From NCBI GenBank assembly GCA_030044475.1, contig JASHVP010000101.1:1-6360 (forward strand): a DNA stretch of 6,360 nt, read 5' to 3'. Each line of letters begins with the position of its first letter. Position 1 is the stretch's first letter. The notes under the pieces were generated by a model that worked only from the letters and a program-made list of their open reading frames with translations, made no database searches and had not been told where the DNA came from. A program made the translations under genes and the position numbers. Below are positions 1 through 6,150 of the stretch, in pieces. The DNA is from Thermoplasmata archaeon. Its GTDB lineage: Archaea > Thermoplasmatota > Thermoplasmata > Lutacidiplasmatales > UBA184.

Positions 1-2
1 CC

Positions 3-161
3 GAGGTCGGGCCGCTCGCGATGATCAGCCGCGCGTCGCTGTTCGTGCTCTCGGGAAAGCCGGTCTTCGCCCTGCCGGGGAGCGAGCGGGCCGTCCGAAC
101 GGCGATCGAGAAGCTGATCCTGCCCGCGACGATCCACCTGGTCGAGGAGCTGGAGCGCTGA
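3..161 (+). CDS. moaB: Molybdopterin adenylyltransferase, MoaB/Mog family (C-terminal part)
   Basis: This is the last 52 codons of a gene that begins left of the window; the stop is TGA at 159-161. The visible part reads EVGPLAMISRASLFVLSGKP, then VFALPGSERAVRTAIEKLIL, then PATIHLVEELER. This matches the C-terminal signature of the MoaB/MogA family: the 'G-x-LAM-x-SRA' helix, the 'P-VFALPGS' strand and loop, and the 'AV-x-x-AIEKLILP' helix. In the family, the enzyme adenylylates molybdopterin with ATP before metal insertion (molybdenum, or tungsten in many archaea), in the cytoplasm. One deviation is that the usual LPGSP reads LPGSE here. The stop lies only 12 bases from the stop of the convergent methyltransferase-like gene. 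The fragment has too little sequence to separate MoaB from MogA, or from the related domain in MoeA, though ending right after 'ILP…HL' favours stand-alone MoaB. Confidence 0.82.
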   Translation, partial: EVGPLAMISRASLFVLSGKPVFALPGSERAVRTAIEKLILPATIHLVEELER

Positions 162-173
162 CGGCCCCGGTGC

Positions 174-986
174 CTACCGGAGCCGTCCCATCCCGACCGC
201 CCCGAGCGGCGGCGGACCGGGGTCAAGGACCTGCGGCGGCAGCCCCTGGGCCCGACAGAAGTCGGTCCAGGCCGCGTTGGCGTCGACCCGGTGGGCGAGC
301 AAGATCCCGCGCCCCGTGAGCGCCTCCCAGGCGGCGCGGAGCTCGAACCGGGCGCGGTTCGCGTCCGGTCCGTTGTCGTAGAAGAACAGGTCGATCGAGT
401 GGTCCTCGCCGAGGATCTCGCGGAGCCGCTCCTCGCTGTTCCCGAGCGCCAGGGTCCAACGGGACCGGAGCGACGGGGGAACGAACTGACCGACGGAGAC
501 GTTCTGGACGCCCGGGACCCGGCCCGCGACGGGACCGGGCCCGAGCGAGGTGAGCTCGCCCGTCCCGTTCGCGTCGAGCGCCGCGAGGATCCACGCCGTG
601 GAGTACCCCGGACGGACGCCGGTCTCGACGACCCGCGCGGGCCGGGCGGCCCGGACGAGGAGGTACAGCAATCCCCCCTGGGGCAATTCGCGAGTGAACG
701 CCGCGGTCGCCCCGCGTTGGAGGAGCAGGTCGGGGAGTTCCCCCTCGCGCAATTCCCGGGCGAAGCGACGGAGCTCGGCGACGGTCCCCCCGGTGAGCGC
801 GGCGATCCGGTCGATCGCCACCTGGCGGAGCAGCAGCATCCGGTGGCGGACGTCCTTGCGGGCGGCCGGGGACAGAACCGCCGCCCGGACGAGGGTCCGG
901 TCGAGGAACGGAGGGCCCTCGCGGACCGGGGTTGCCATCGGCGTCCAGCTCCCCACAGAGCGGCCGCGCACGACGCGGTCGGCCAC
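174..986 (-). CDS. Class I SAM-dependent methyltransferase-like protein (Methyltransf_24 style), motifs partly degenerate
   Basis: This 270-residue protein starts at GTG 986. Residues 1-100 are mainly helical and arginine-rich. A Rossmann-type core follows: motif I at 119-130 (VVETGVRPGYST), the second strand at 143-152 (GELTSLGPGP), the fourth strand at 199-208 (DLFFYDNGPD) and the fifth at 225-235 (GRGILLAHRVD). This order and spacing match small-molecule O-methyltransferases of the Methyltransf_24 type, which normally carry an acidic residue after strand 2 and an HDS-x-H / DD-V pattern in strands 4 and 5. Here those positions read SLGPG, YDNGPD and HRVD, so activity is uncertain. Start choice is open. 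GTG 986 would be nearly leaderless relative to a TTTGTA box at 1008-1013, GTG 971 lies 42 bases from that box, and ATG 938 has GGGGAG ten bases upstream; all leave the core intact. It is divergent from thioredoxin and convergent with moaB. No substrate can be inferred. Confidence 0.72.
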   Translation of the reverse strand: MADRVVRGRSVGSWTPMATPVREGPPFLDRTLVRAAVLSPAARKDVRHRMLLLRQVAIDRIAALTGGTVAELRRFARELREGELPDLLLQRGATAAFTRELPQGGLLYLLVRAARPARVVETGVRPGYSTAWILAALDANGTGELTSLGPGPVAGRVPGVQNVSVGQFVPPSLRSRWTLALGNSEERLREILGEDHSIDLFFYDNGPDANRARFELRAAWEALTGRGILLAHRVDANAAWTDFCRAQGLPPQVLDPGPPPLGAVGMGRLR

Positions 987-1007
987 GTCTAGACAAGGGG
1001 AGCACGC

Positions 1008-1013
1008 TACAAA
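1008..1013 (-). promoter_or_regulatory. Possible TATA box for the methyltransferase-like gene
   Basis: On the minus strand this reads TTTGTA, one mismatch from TTTATA, in an otherwise GC-rich spacer. Its 5' end lies 27 bases upstream of GTG 986, which would make that start almost leaderless, and 42 bases upstream of an in-frame GTG at 971. It is weaker than the three other TATA boxes in the window. Confidence 0.3.
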
Positions 1014-1125
1014 GACTCTGCGACGGCGCCTTCGATTGCGTCCGCGGAAATCCGGTTGCGAGGGACGCGCGCGAGCCGGCTGGGTCGCGGGAGCGCCCGT
1101 CGGTGGCCCGCTCTTCCCCGAGAGA

Positions 1126-1132
1126 TTTAATA
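1126..1132 (+). promoter_or_regulatory. TATA box (box A) of the thioredoxin gene
   Basis: TTTAATA is an AT-rich island within GC-rich DNA. Its first base is exactly 40 bases before the thioredoxin ATG at 1166. With the usual archaeal distance of about 25 bases to the transcription start, the leader would be roughly ten bases and would include the GAGG at 1155-1158. The same 40-base spacing recurs at the promoters at 2872 and 4998. Confidence 0.7.
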
Positions 1133-1165
1133 GCCGGTCGCCCTCGAACGGACCGAGGAACGTCC

Positions 1166-1483
1166 ATGGTCGTTCAAGAGGTCGGAGGCACCTCCTTCGA
1201 CAAATTCGCCGGCGAGAACTCCGCGGTCGTCATCGACGTCTGGGCGCCGTGGTGCGGCCCGTGCCGGATGGTCTCTCCGATCGTCGATCGATTGAGCGAG
1301 AAGTACACGGGGAAGGTCTCCTTCGGGAAGATGAACTCGGACGACAACAGCGAGAAGGCGGGCGCGCTCGGGATCATGAGCATCCCGACACTCCTGTTCT
1401 ACAAACAGGGGAAGCTCGTGGACCGGATCGTCGGGGCGTATCCCGAGGACGTCATCGACGAGCACGTGCGTCGCCTGCTCTGA
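1166..1483 (+). CDS. trxA: Thioredoxin
   Basis: This is a 105-residue cytoplasmic dithiol-disulfide oxidoreductase, the usual size for a single-domain thioredoxin. The redox centre is WCGPC at residues 29-33 (Cys30, Cys33). Asp24 is the buried acid that assists the second cysteine, and Pro74 in SIPT is the cis-proline facing the active site. The glycines and hydrophobic strands of the fold are in place. The only small variation is VWAPWCGPC where FWA-x-WCGPC is typical. ATG 1166 was chosen because the thioredoxin fold begins there (MVVQEV), GAGG lies 7 bases upstream and a TATA box starts 40 bases upstream. The open frame continues further upstream only because GC-rich DNA has few stops. The release factor gene follows after 89 bases on the same strand and probably shares the transcript. 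The partner reductase is not in the window. Confidence 0.96.
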   Translation: MVVQEVGGTSFDKFAGENSAVVIDVWAPWCGPCRMVSPIVDRLSEKYTGKVSFGKMNSDDNSEKAGALGIMSIPTLLFYKQGKLVDRIVGAYPEDVIDEHVRRLL

Positions 1484-1505
1484 CTCCGCGGCCCGGGGGA
1501 CGGGC

Positions 1506-1524
1506 GACCGGACCCGGTCCGGTC
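1506..1524. repeat. 19-base perfect palindrome between thioredoxin and aRF1
   Basis: GACCGGACC and GGTCCGGTC flank a single central C, giving two 9-base arms. The centre is too tight for an ideal RNA hairpin, so a stem would open at its inner pairs. It could be a protein-binding site, an RNA stem between two co-transcribed genes, or a chance product of high GC. There is no T tract after it, so I do not call it a terminator. Confidence 0.45.
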
Positions 1525-1572
1525 CAGCCTCCGGCCGGGGATCGCTCGGCCCCCGCCGGCCCGGGAGTGGAG

Positions 1573-2868
1573 ATGACCGGCGCCGCGAACCCTTCGGAGA
1601 GCGACCCGCAGCTCGCGCGGTACTCCTTCCAGCGGAAGCTGGACGAGATCGCGGCCTGCCGCGGACGCGCGACGGAGCTGATCAGCCTCTACGTGCCGCC
1701 GGGCAAACAGATCTCCGACGTGATGTCGTACCTGCGGAACGAGTACGCCCAGAGCTCGAACATCAAGAGCCGGACGACCCGCAAGAACGTCATGTGGGCG
1801 ATCGAGTCGCTCATGGGGCGGGTCCGCGGGTTCAAGGAGCCTCCAGCGCACGGGGCGGCGTTCTTCGTCGGGTCGAAGGCCGTCGGGGCCGACAAGTCCG
1901 AGCCGGTGACGTTCATCGTCGAACCGCCCGAGCCCTTGAACACCTACCTCTACCGCTGCGACTCGACGTTCTTCCTCGACCCGCTGCTGGCGATGGTCCA
2001 CGCCCCCGAGATGTGGGGCCTCCTCGTGATGGACCGGGCCGAAGTGACGATCGGCTTCCTGCGGGGCAAGCGGATCGAGACGGTGAAGAACCGCCAGTCC
2101 CTGGTGCCGAGCAAGCACGGGCGGGGCGGCCAGTCGGCCCACCGGTTCGAGCGGATGATCGAGCACGCCGCCCACGAGTTCTTCGTGAAGATCGGGGAGA
2201 TGGCGAACGAGGTGTTCCTGCCGCACAAGGACGAGCTCAAGGGGATCCTCCTCGGCGGGCCGGGCGCGACGAAGGAGTACTTCTACAAGGAGGCGTACCT
2301 GCACTACGAGCTCCAGCAGAAGGTCGTGCAGCCGCTTTTCGACGTCGGCTATACCGACGAGTACGGCCTCAAGGAGCTCGTCGAGACGGCCTCGAAGACG
2401 CTGCACGGCCTCGCGGTCACGGAAGAGAAGCGACTGGTCCAGCGGTTCCTCTCCGAGGTGCGCAAGGCGGAGGCCGGGCTCGCGGCGTACGGGGAGCGGG
2501 ACGTCCAGCACGCGCTCGAGCTCGGCGCGGTCGACACCCTCCTGATCTCCGAGGGGCTCCGCCGCCAGCGGGTCACCTTCCACTGCTCGTCGTGCGGGAC
2601 GGACACCGTCCGCACCCTCCCCGACGAGGAAGTCGATCGGTTCCTCGACGGCCCGTGCCCGAAGTGCGGGCAGCGGACGCTGACCGAGGCGTCCTCGGAG
2701 GACTACGTCGAAGGGCTGTTCCGGCGCGCCGGCGACTCGTCGGCGACGGCCCGTCTCATCTCGGCAGAGAGCGAGGAAGGGGAGATGCTCGCCAAGGCGT
2801 TCGGAGGGATCGCGGCGATCCTGCGGTACCCGCTTCCGCTGCCGTCCACCGCCCGCGCTCGGACGTAG
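1573..2868 (+). CDS. prf1: Peptide chain release factor subunit 1 (aRF1)
   Basis: This 431-residue protein recognises all three stop codons in the ribosomal A site and triggers hydrolysis of peptidyl-tRNA. All family hallmarks are present. The N-terminal decoding domain carries NIKS at 63-66 and Y-x-C-x-x-x-F at Tyr127, Cys129 and Phe133, which together read the stop codon. The middle domain carries GGQ at 185-187, the catalytic loop that enters the peptidyl-transferase centre. The C-terminal domain carries a zinc ribbon with Cys338, Cys341, Cys362 and Cys365, as in many archaeal members. ATG 1573 starts a slightly extended N-terminus (MTGAANPSESDPQLARYSF) before the conserved domain; GGGAG lies 5 bases upstream, and an in-frame GTG at 1567 is an alternative. 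No TATA-like sequence is seen in the 89 bases after thioredoxin, so I infer co-transcription. Archaeal aRF1 normally works with aEF1A rather than a dedicated eRF3. Confidence 0.97.
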   Translation: MTGAANPSESDPQLARYSFQRKLDEIAACRGRATELISLYVPPGKQISDVMSYLRNEYAQSSNIKSRTTRKNVMWAIESLMGRVRGFKEPPAHGAAFFVGSKAVGADKSEPVTFIVEPPEPLNTYLYRCDSTFFLDPLLAMVHAPEMWGLLVMDRAEVTIGFLRGKRIETVKNRQSLVPSKHGRGGQSAHRFERMIEHAAHEFFVKIGEMANEVFLPHKDELKGILLGGPGATKEYFYKEAYLHYELQQKVVQPLFDVGYTDEYGLKELVETASKTLHGLAVTEEKRLVQRFLSEVRKAEAGLAAYGERDVQHALELGAVDTLLISEGLRRQRVTFHCSSCGTDTVRTLPDEEVDRFLDGPCPKCGQRTLTEASSEDYVEGLFRRAGDSSATARLISAESEEGEMLAKAFGGIAAILRYPLPLPSTARART

Positions 2869-2871
2869 GAC

Positions 2872-2877
2872 TAAATA
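2872..2877 (+). promoter_or_regulatory. TATA box of the zinc-ribbon membrane protein gene
   Basis: TAAATA lies just after the aRF1 stop codon (TAG 2866-2868). It begins 40 bases before the ACG at 2912, the same distance seen for thioredoxin and the surface protein. The predicted transcript would begin near 2900, just before a strong Shine-Dalgarno sequence. This argues that the membrane protein gene has its own promoter and is not simply read through from aRF1. Confidence 0.6.
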
Positions 2878-2902
2878 GGCCGGGTCGTCGAGGACCGGTT
2901 CG

Positions 2903-2907
2903 GGAGG
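2903..2907 (+). promoter_or_regulatory. Strong Shine-Dalgarno site ahead of a non-standard (ACG) start
   Basis: GGAGG is set in GGGAGGAAGG, 4 bases before ACG 2912 and 7 bases before ACG 2915. It is one of the best ribosome-binding sequences in the window, yet no ATG, GTG or TTG occurs in any plus-strand frame from 2869 until GTG 3050. It therefore helps decide the start of the following gene. Confidence 0.6.
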
Positions 2908-2911
2908 AAGG

Positions 2912-3484
2912 ACGACGTCCGGGACGACCGCACCGACGTCGTCCGCCCTCTCCCCGGCCGAGCGGACGCTCCTGAGCTGGCTGGGGCTCGGACGGTCCCT
3001 CGCGCTGATCCTCGCGGCCCTCGCGGGCGTCATCTTCCTCGTCAGCCTGGTGTTCCTCATCCGCGCCGCGATCTTCGGGTACGTGGGCGGCGCGGTCGGA
3101 GCGGTCTACTGGCTACTGACCGCGCTCGTCAACTTCCTGCTCTGGAAGGAGTACCCGAAGTTCGAGGCGCTGGCGTCGCAGCGGCAGTTCGCCGAGCTGC
3201 GGGAGCGCCTGCTCCTTTGGATCGTCCTGGGGATCCTGTTCTTCCTCATCGAGGGGATCGTGCTGTTGCTCGTCTATCTCAAGCTCGACGAGATCCAGGC
3301 GGCCGCCGCCGGCGGACCCGCTCCGCCGCCTCCCGCGGTCGTGGCGCCGGCCCCGCTGCCGCCTCCGGTGCCCCCTCCGCCGCCCCCTCCCACCGGGACG
3401 AACTGTCCGACGTGCGGGCAACCGGCGGCGCTGATCGCCGAATACAACCGGTACTACTGCTACCGGTGCAGCGCCTACGTCTGA
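2912..3484 (+). CDS. Small membrane protein with proline-rich linker and C-terminal zinc ribbon; apparent ACG start
   Basis: Counted from ACG 2912 the product has 190 residues. A short Ser/Thr-rich N-terminus leads into SPAERTLLSWLGLGR. Three hydrophobic segments follow at about 29-50, 54-78 and 100-123, with a charged loop (79-99) between the second and third. A Pro/Ala linker at about 136-161 then leads to a zinc ribbon with Cys165, Cys168, Cys183 and Cys186 (CPTC…CYRC). The first canonical start, GTG 3050, would cut the first membrane segment in two, whereas the frame upstream of it is convincing protein back to 2912, just behind a TATA box and Shine-Dalgarno site. An in-frame TAG lies at 2876-2878. 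A real ACG start, a point mutation or a base error could explain this. I do not recognise a specific family; zinc ribbons on membrane anchors are common in archaea, and the function is unknown. With three spans and a cytoplasmic 79-99 loop, the ribbon would be outside; with two spans it would be inside. Confidence 0.7.
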   Translation, partial: TTSGTTAPTSSALSPAERTLLSWLGLGRSLALILAALAGVIFLVSLVFLIRAAIFGYVGGAVGAVYWLLTALVNFLLWKEYPKFEALASQRQFAELRERLLLWIVLGILFFLIEGIVLLLVYLKLDEIQAAAAGGPAPPPPAVVAPAPLPPPVPPPPPPPTGTNCPTCGQPAALIAEYNRYYCYRCSAYV

Positions 3485-3486
3485 AC

Positions 3487-3506
3487 GGCCGGACCGCGGT
3501 TCGGCC
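3487..3506. repeat. Inverted repeat between two convergent genes
   Basis: GGCCGGACC and GGTTCGGCC flank a central GC. The 9-base arms pair with one G-T wobble when read as RNA. The repeat sits in the 37-base gap between the membrane protein stop (3484) and the surface protein stop (3522), where a two-way transcript end would be expected. There is no T-rich tract, which archaeal termination usually uses, so a terminator role is only a guess. Confidence 0.3.
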
Positions 3507-3521
3507 CGGTCCTCGGACGCG

Positions 3522-4958
3522 TCACCAGAGATGGCTCAGGGGGTCGTCGTCCGCCGGAGGGGTCGCCGGCGGGCTCGTCCCGTCCGGTCCCGCGCTCCGG
3601 CCCGGAGCGCCCCCGGGCGGATAGAGGCTCGCGTTGGGGTAGCGAGGCGCCGGCATCCGACGCCGCTCGGCCACGAGCACCAGCGCGATGGCGATCACCG
3701 CCGCGACCGCCCCGGCCCCGATCAGGAGGGCGAGCAGCGGGTGGCCCAGCGGGCCGCCCGTGGACGGGCACCCGAGGCCGTTCTCGAGGCAGTTCTGCGT
3801 GGTCCCGTACGAGCTCGTCGGCTCGGGCTCGCCCTGGAGCTGGATCGCCGGCGACTCGTCCGAGCCGGTCGCGGCGGGGGCGAGGCTCCCGCCGGAGCTC
3901 GAGCTCGCGAGCGCCGTCGCCGGATTCGTCGACGCGGCGTTGAAGACCCACTCCGAACCGCCGATGCCGAGGTGGGTCCGCATCGAGGGCCGGACGTCGA
4001 GATGGCTCAGCACCGCGGTCGTCGCTCCGGTCTCGTTGCCGGAGTACGGCTGCGCGGTGGTGGCGAACAGGTCGCTCCCTTCGGGGACCAGCAGGAACCC
4101 CTCCCGGACCGCGAACGGACCGACCACGGTAAGGTTGATCGCGGCGAACGAGGTCCCTCCGAGGGTGACATTGCTCCCCGGAGTGTAGCCCCCGAACACG
4201 CTCACCGTGCCCGTCGCCGGCACCGCGAGCGAACCGCTCAGAGAGACCGAGCTCAGGCCGCTGCGCTCGTAGAAGAGGGACCACGCCGAGCTGCCCTCCC
4301 CGGCGAACGCGGCCGTGGAGCTCCACGTGGTCCCGGCGATCAGATCGGTCGGGAACAGCCCGAGGGGAGTGAGGAACTGGACCTGGTCCGAGCCGCTGAC
4401 GTTGACGTCGAGGGTGCGGCTGCGCTCCACGACGCCGCTCTCCACGAACTGGGTCGAGAGCCGGAGGTCGCCGGTGATCTGCGCCGACGAGTTGACCAGC
4501 GCGAACGCCGGGACCGAGGGTGTCCCCTCCTGAACGGTCCCGTTCGTCGTGAAGTTGGCGAACGCCGACGTCGTCTCCCACGCCCGATACGTCACCGATC
4601 CCGTCACCGTCGGAGCGTGGCACGTCGGGTAGCAGTAGAGGACGCTCAGCGAGGAGCCCATGAACCGGGTGACTTCGATCGACACGACGGGCCCGACGCC
4701 GGACGACTCGGAGAGGACGACCGCGAACCCGACCGTCCCCGACGCCTGGTACGGAACGCCCGACGCGTTGACGCCGTGGTAGCTGACGGCCTTGATCGCG
4801 CCGTACGACCACGTCGTGGCGTACTGGGCCCCCGCCGGCGAGGCGGGTGCCCCCGCGGTCGTGCCGGCGACGCATAGGGTCAAAAGGGCGAACGTTACTC
4901 CAACGGTCGCCGTGGCCCGCCGTGCGATGGTCGAACGATGGAGGCCCGAGCGAAGCAT
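3522..4958 (-). CDS. Secreted cell-surface protein with one C-terminal membrane anchor
   Basis: This 478-residue protein starts at ATG 4958, with a TATA box 40 bases upstream. A basic N-terminus (residues 1-18) and hydrophobic stretch (about 19-36) form a signal peptide, with plausible cleavage in APASPAGA near residue 44. Residues 45-405 are a Ser/Thr/Gly/Val-rich, probably beta-strand extracellular region with eight N-glycosylation sequons (Asn64, 135, 139, 156, 186, 263, 275 and 308). It has only two cysteine pairs, Cys109/Cys113 (C-x3-C) and Cys390/Cys397 close to the membrane. A membrane span at about 407-429 is followed by ERRR and a 49-residue Pro-rich tail ending in acidic ADDDPLSHLW, so the tail should be cytoplasmic. 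I recognise no enzymatic motif; adhesion, sensing or cell-envelope roles are possible. Thermoplasmatota-like archaea often display such single-anchor glycoproteins. The gene is divergent from the regulator-like gene at 5070. Confidence 0.8.
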   Translation of the reverse strand: MLRSGLHRSTIARRATATVGVTFALLTLCVAGTTAGAPASPAGAQYATTWSYGAIKAVSYHGVNASGVPYQASGTVGFAVVLSESSGVGPVVSIEVTRFMGSSLSVLYCYPTCHAPTVTGSVTYRAWETTSAFANFTTNGTVQEGTPSVPAFALVNSSAQITGDLRLSTQFVESGVVERSRTLDVNVSGSDQVQFLTPLGLFPTDLIAGTTWSSTAAFAGEGSSAWSLFYERSGLSSVSLSGSLAVPATGTVSVFGGYTPGSNVTLGGTSFAAINLTVVGPFAVREGFLLVPEGSDLFATTAQPYSGNETGATTAVLSHLDVRPSMRTHLGIGGSEWVFNAASTNPATALASSSSGGSLAPAATGSDESPAIQLQGEPEPTSSYGTTQNCLENGLGCPSTGGPLGHPLLALLIGAGAVAAVIAIALVLVAERRRMPAPRYPNASLYPPGGAPGRSAGPDGTSPPATPPADDDPLSHLW

Positions 4959-4992
4959 GGCTCTTCGCTCTCGGACGATGCGGACGGAGATT

Positions 4993-4998
4993 CATAAA
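4993..4998 (-). promoter_or_regulatory. TATA box of the surface protein gene
   Basis: The minus strand reads TTTATG within CCTTTATGAA. Its first base is 40 bases upstream of ATG 4958, as for thioredoxin. Only weak GA-rich sequence precedes the ATG, so no clear Shine-Dalgarno site is seen. The box lies in the 111-base spacer shared with the divergent gene at 5070, a natural place for control by that neighbour. Confidence 0.62.
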
Positions 4999-5069
4999 GG
5001 CGGGTTCCGAGGGACTGCCGCGCGTTTGGACCCCGTGCTAGACCGTCGCAAGGGGGAGGGTCGCGCGTC

Positions 5070-6125
5070 GTGCGGACCCTGACGGACGCGGAATCGCGAG
5101 TGATCGCGGTGCTCCTCGCGGCCCGACCCGACCGCGAGCGGGAGCGCCTGCATCAGGTGGGAGTCCCCCGATCGACGTACCACGCCGTGCGGCGACGATC
5201 GTACGACGAAGGGTGGCTCCGCGACCGGTACGTCCCACATCCGGTGCCCCTGGGGCGGCCGTTCGTGACGTTCCTCCTCGCCCGGCCGTACGCGGACCGG
5301 TTCGAGGAACTGGTGACCCGCACCGCGGCCGACCCCGGCACCGTCGTGCTGTGGGCCGGGACCCAGCTGGTCCTCGCGGTCGGCTTCCACGGCAAGTCGA
5401 CGGACGGCCCCCGGCTCGCCCGGAAGCTGGCGGACGACCGCCTCGCGGCACCGCCGATCGCGCTCACGTCCAGCGCCGATGGCCCGTTCGTGCCGGTCTA
5501 CTTCGATTTCGAGGGTTTGTGGTGTCACTTGGCGGACCTGGAAGGGACCCTCGCCTATCCGCACGGGCTCGGCGGGGGGACGACCGAGGAAGGAGACGCG
5601 TCCGAGACGCTGTCGTCCCACCAGGCGTGGGCGGTCGGAGAACTGCTCCGTCGGCCGTTCGTCGCCACCGAGCAGGGGCGCGGTGGTCATCTCGTGGGGC
5701 CGTTCGGACTCCCGTTCTCTCAGCGAAAGATGCTCGCCCGAGGGTGGGTCACCCACCGGACGATCCTCGACCCGGCCCGGGTCCCTCCGTACCGCGGGAA
5801 GGCGGCCGACCAGGTGGTGTTCGTCACGGGCACCCCTCGGCCCGGCGTGCGGGCCGAGCTCCTCTTCTCGACCTTGAGCCGCGAGTCGCGGGTCTTCCCG
5901 TTCCTCTTCGTCGTGGGCACCGACCGATGGCTGTTGGGAGCTCTCGGCGCGGCGACCCCGCCCCCCGCCGACGGCTCGACACGCCGGCCCGTGCTTCCGA
6001 CCCTGCGAGAGTACCTCGAGGGGATCGAGATCCTGCAGGAGCCGGCCGAGGGGTTCCGGGCCCTCGTGGACCACCGGTACGATCGGCTCCTGGAATCGAC
6101 GCCCGGCCCCTCCGCGAAGCGCTGA
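5070..6125 (+). CDS. Winged-helix regulator-like protein with two similar modules
   Basis: This 351-residue soluble protein starts at GTG 5070, with GGAGG at 5055-5059. Residues 1-56 look like a winged helix-turn-helix: helix LTDAESRVIAVLLAA, then a turn and recognition helix around GVPRSTYHAVRRR (31-43), then the wing region GWLRDRYV. Residues 63-107 form an alternating strand/helix unit (FVTFLLARP … VVLWAGTQLVLAVGF) reminiscent of the small ferredoxin-like effector domains of Lrp-type regulators. A similar order returns in the second half: helix at 182-195, GLPFSQRKM and GWVTHR at 213-230, then QVVFVTGTP … FLFVVGTDRWLLGALG at 248-293. This suggests an internal duplication. DNA binding is inferred from the first module only. 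The protein is divergent from the surface protein and could control it or itself; no clear TATA box is visible for it. A non-DNA-binding Lrp-fold protein is an alternative. Confidence 0.7.
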   Translation: MRTLTDAESRVIAVLLAARPDRERERLHQVGVPRSTYHAVRRRSYDEGWLRDRYVPHPVPLGRPFVTFLLARPYADRFEELVTRTAADPGTVVLWAGTQLVLAVGFHGKSTDGPRLARKLADDRLAAPPIALTSSADGPFVPVYFDFEGLWCHLADLEGTLAYPHGLGGGTTEEGDASETLSSHQAWAVGELLRRPFVATEQGRGGHLVGPFGLPFSQRKMLARGWVTHRTILDPARVPPYRGKAADQVVFVTGTPRPGVRAELLFSTLSRESRVFPFLFVVGTDRWLLGALGAATPPPADGSTRRPVLPTLREYLEGIEILQEPAEGFRALVDHRYDRLLESTPGPSAKR

Positions 6126-6130
6126 TATGC
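6123..6130 (+). promoter_or_regulatory. TATA-like box of tRNA-Arg, overlapping the stop codon of the upstream gene
   Basis: TGATATGC centres about 25 bases before the first base of the tRNA, the normal box A distance for archaeal tRNA genes. Its TGA is also the stop codon of the regulator-like gene, so coding and promoter sequence overlap. The match to TTTATA is weak. Confidence 0.4.
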
Positions 6131-6150
6131 CGGGCGGCCAGAGACGCGGT

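Noticed and set aside
550..1572. Open frame continuous with aRF1 extending about 340 codons upstream of its start
   Set aside because: It runs through the methyltransferase-like and thioredoxin genes in a different frame, is arginine/serine-rich without family motifs, and stays open because GC-rich DNA has few stops. aRF1 has its normal length from ATG 1573.
1399..3060. 553-codon minus-strand frame opposite aRF1
   Set aside because: It is a low-complexity Arg/Leu/Val/Asp-rich shadow of an unmistakable aRF1 and has no promoter or recognisable domain.
3531..4877. Long plus-strand frame opposite the surface protein
   Set aside because: It is extremely arginine-rich, while the opposite strand has a signal peptide, a membrane anchor, sequons and a TATA box.
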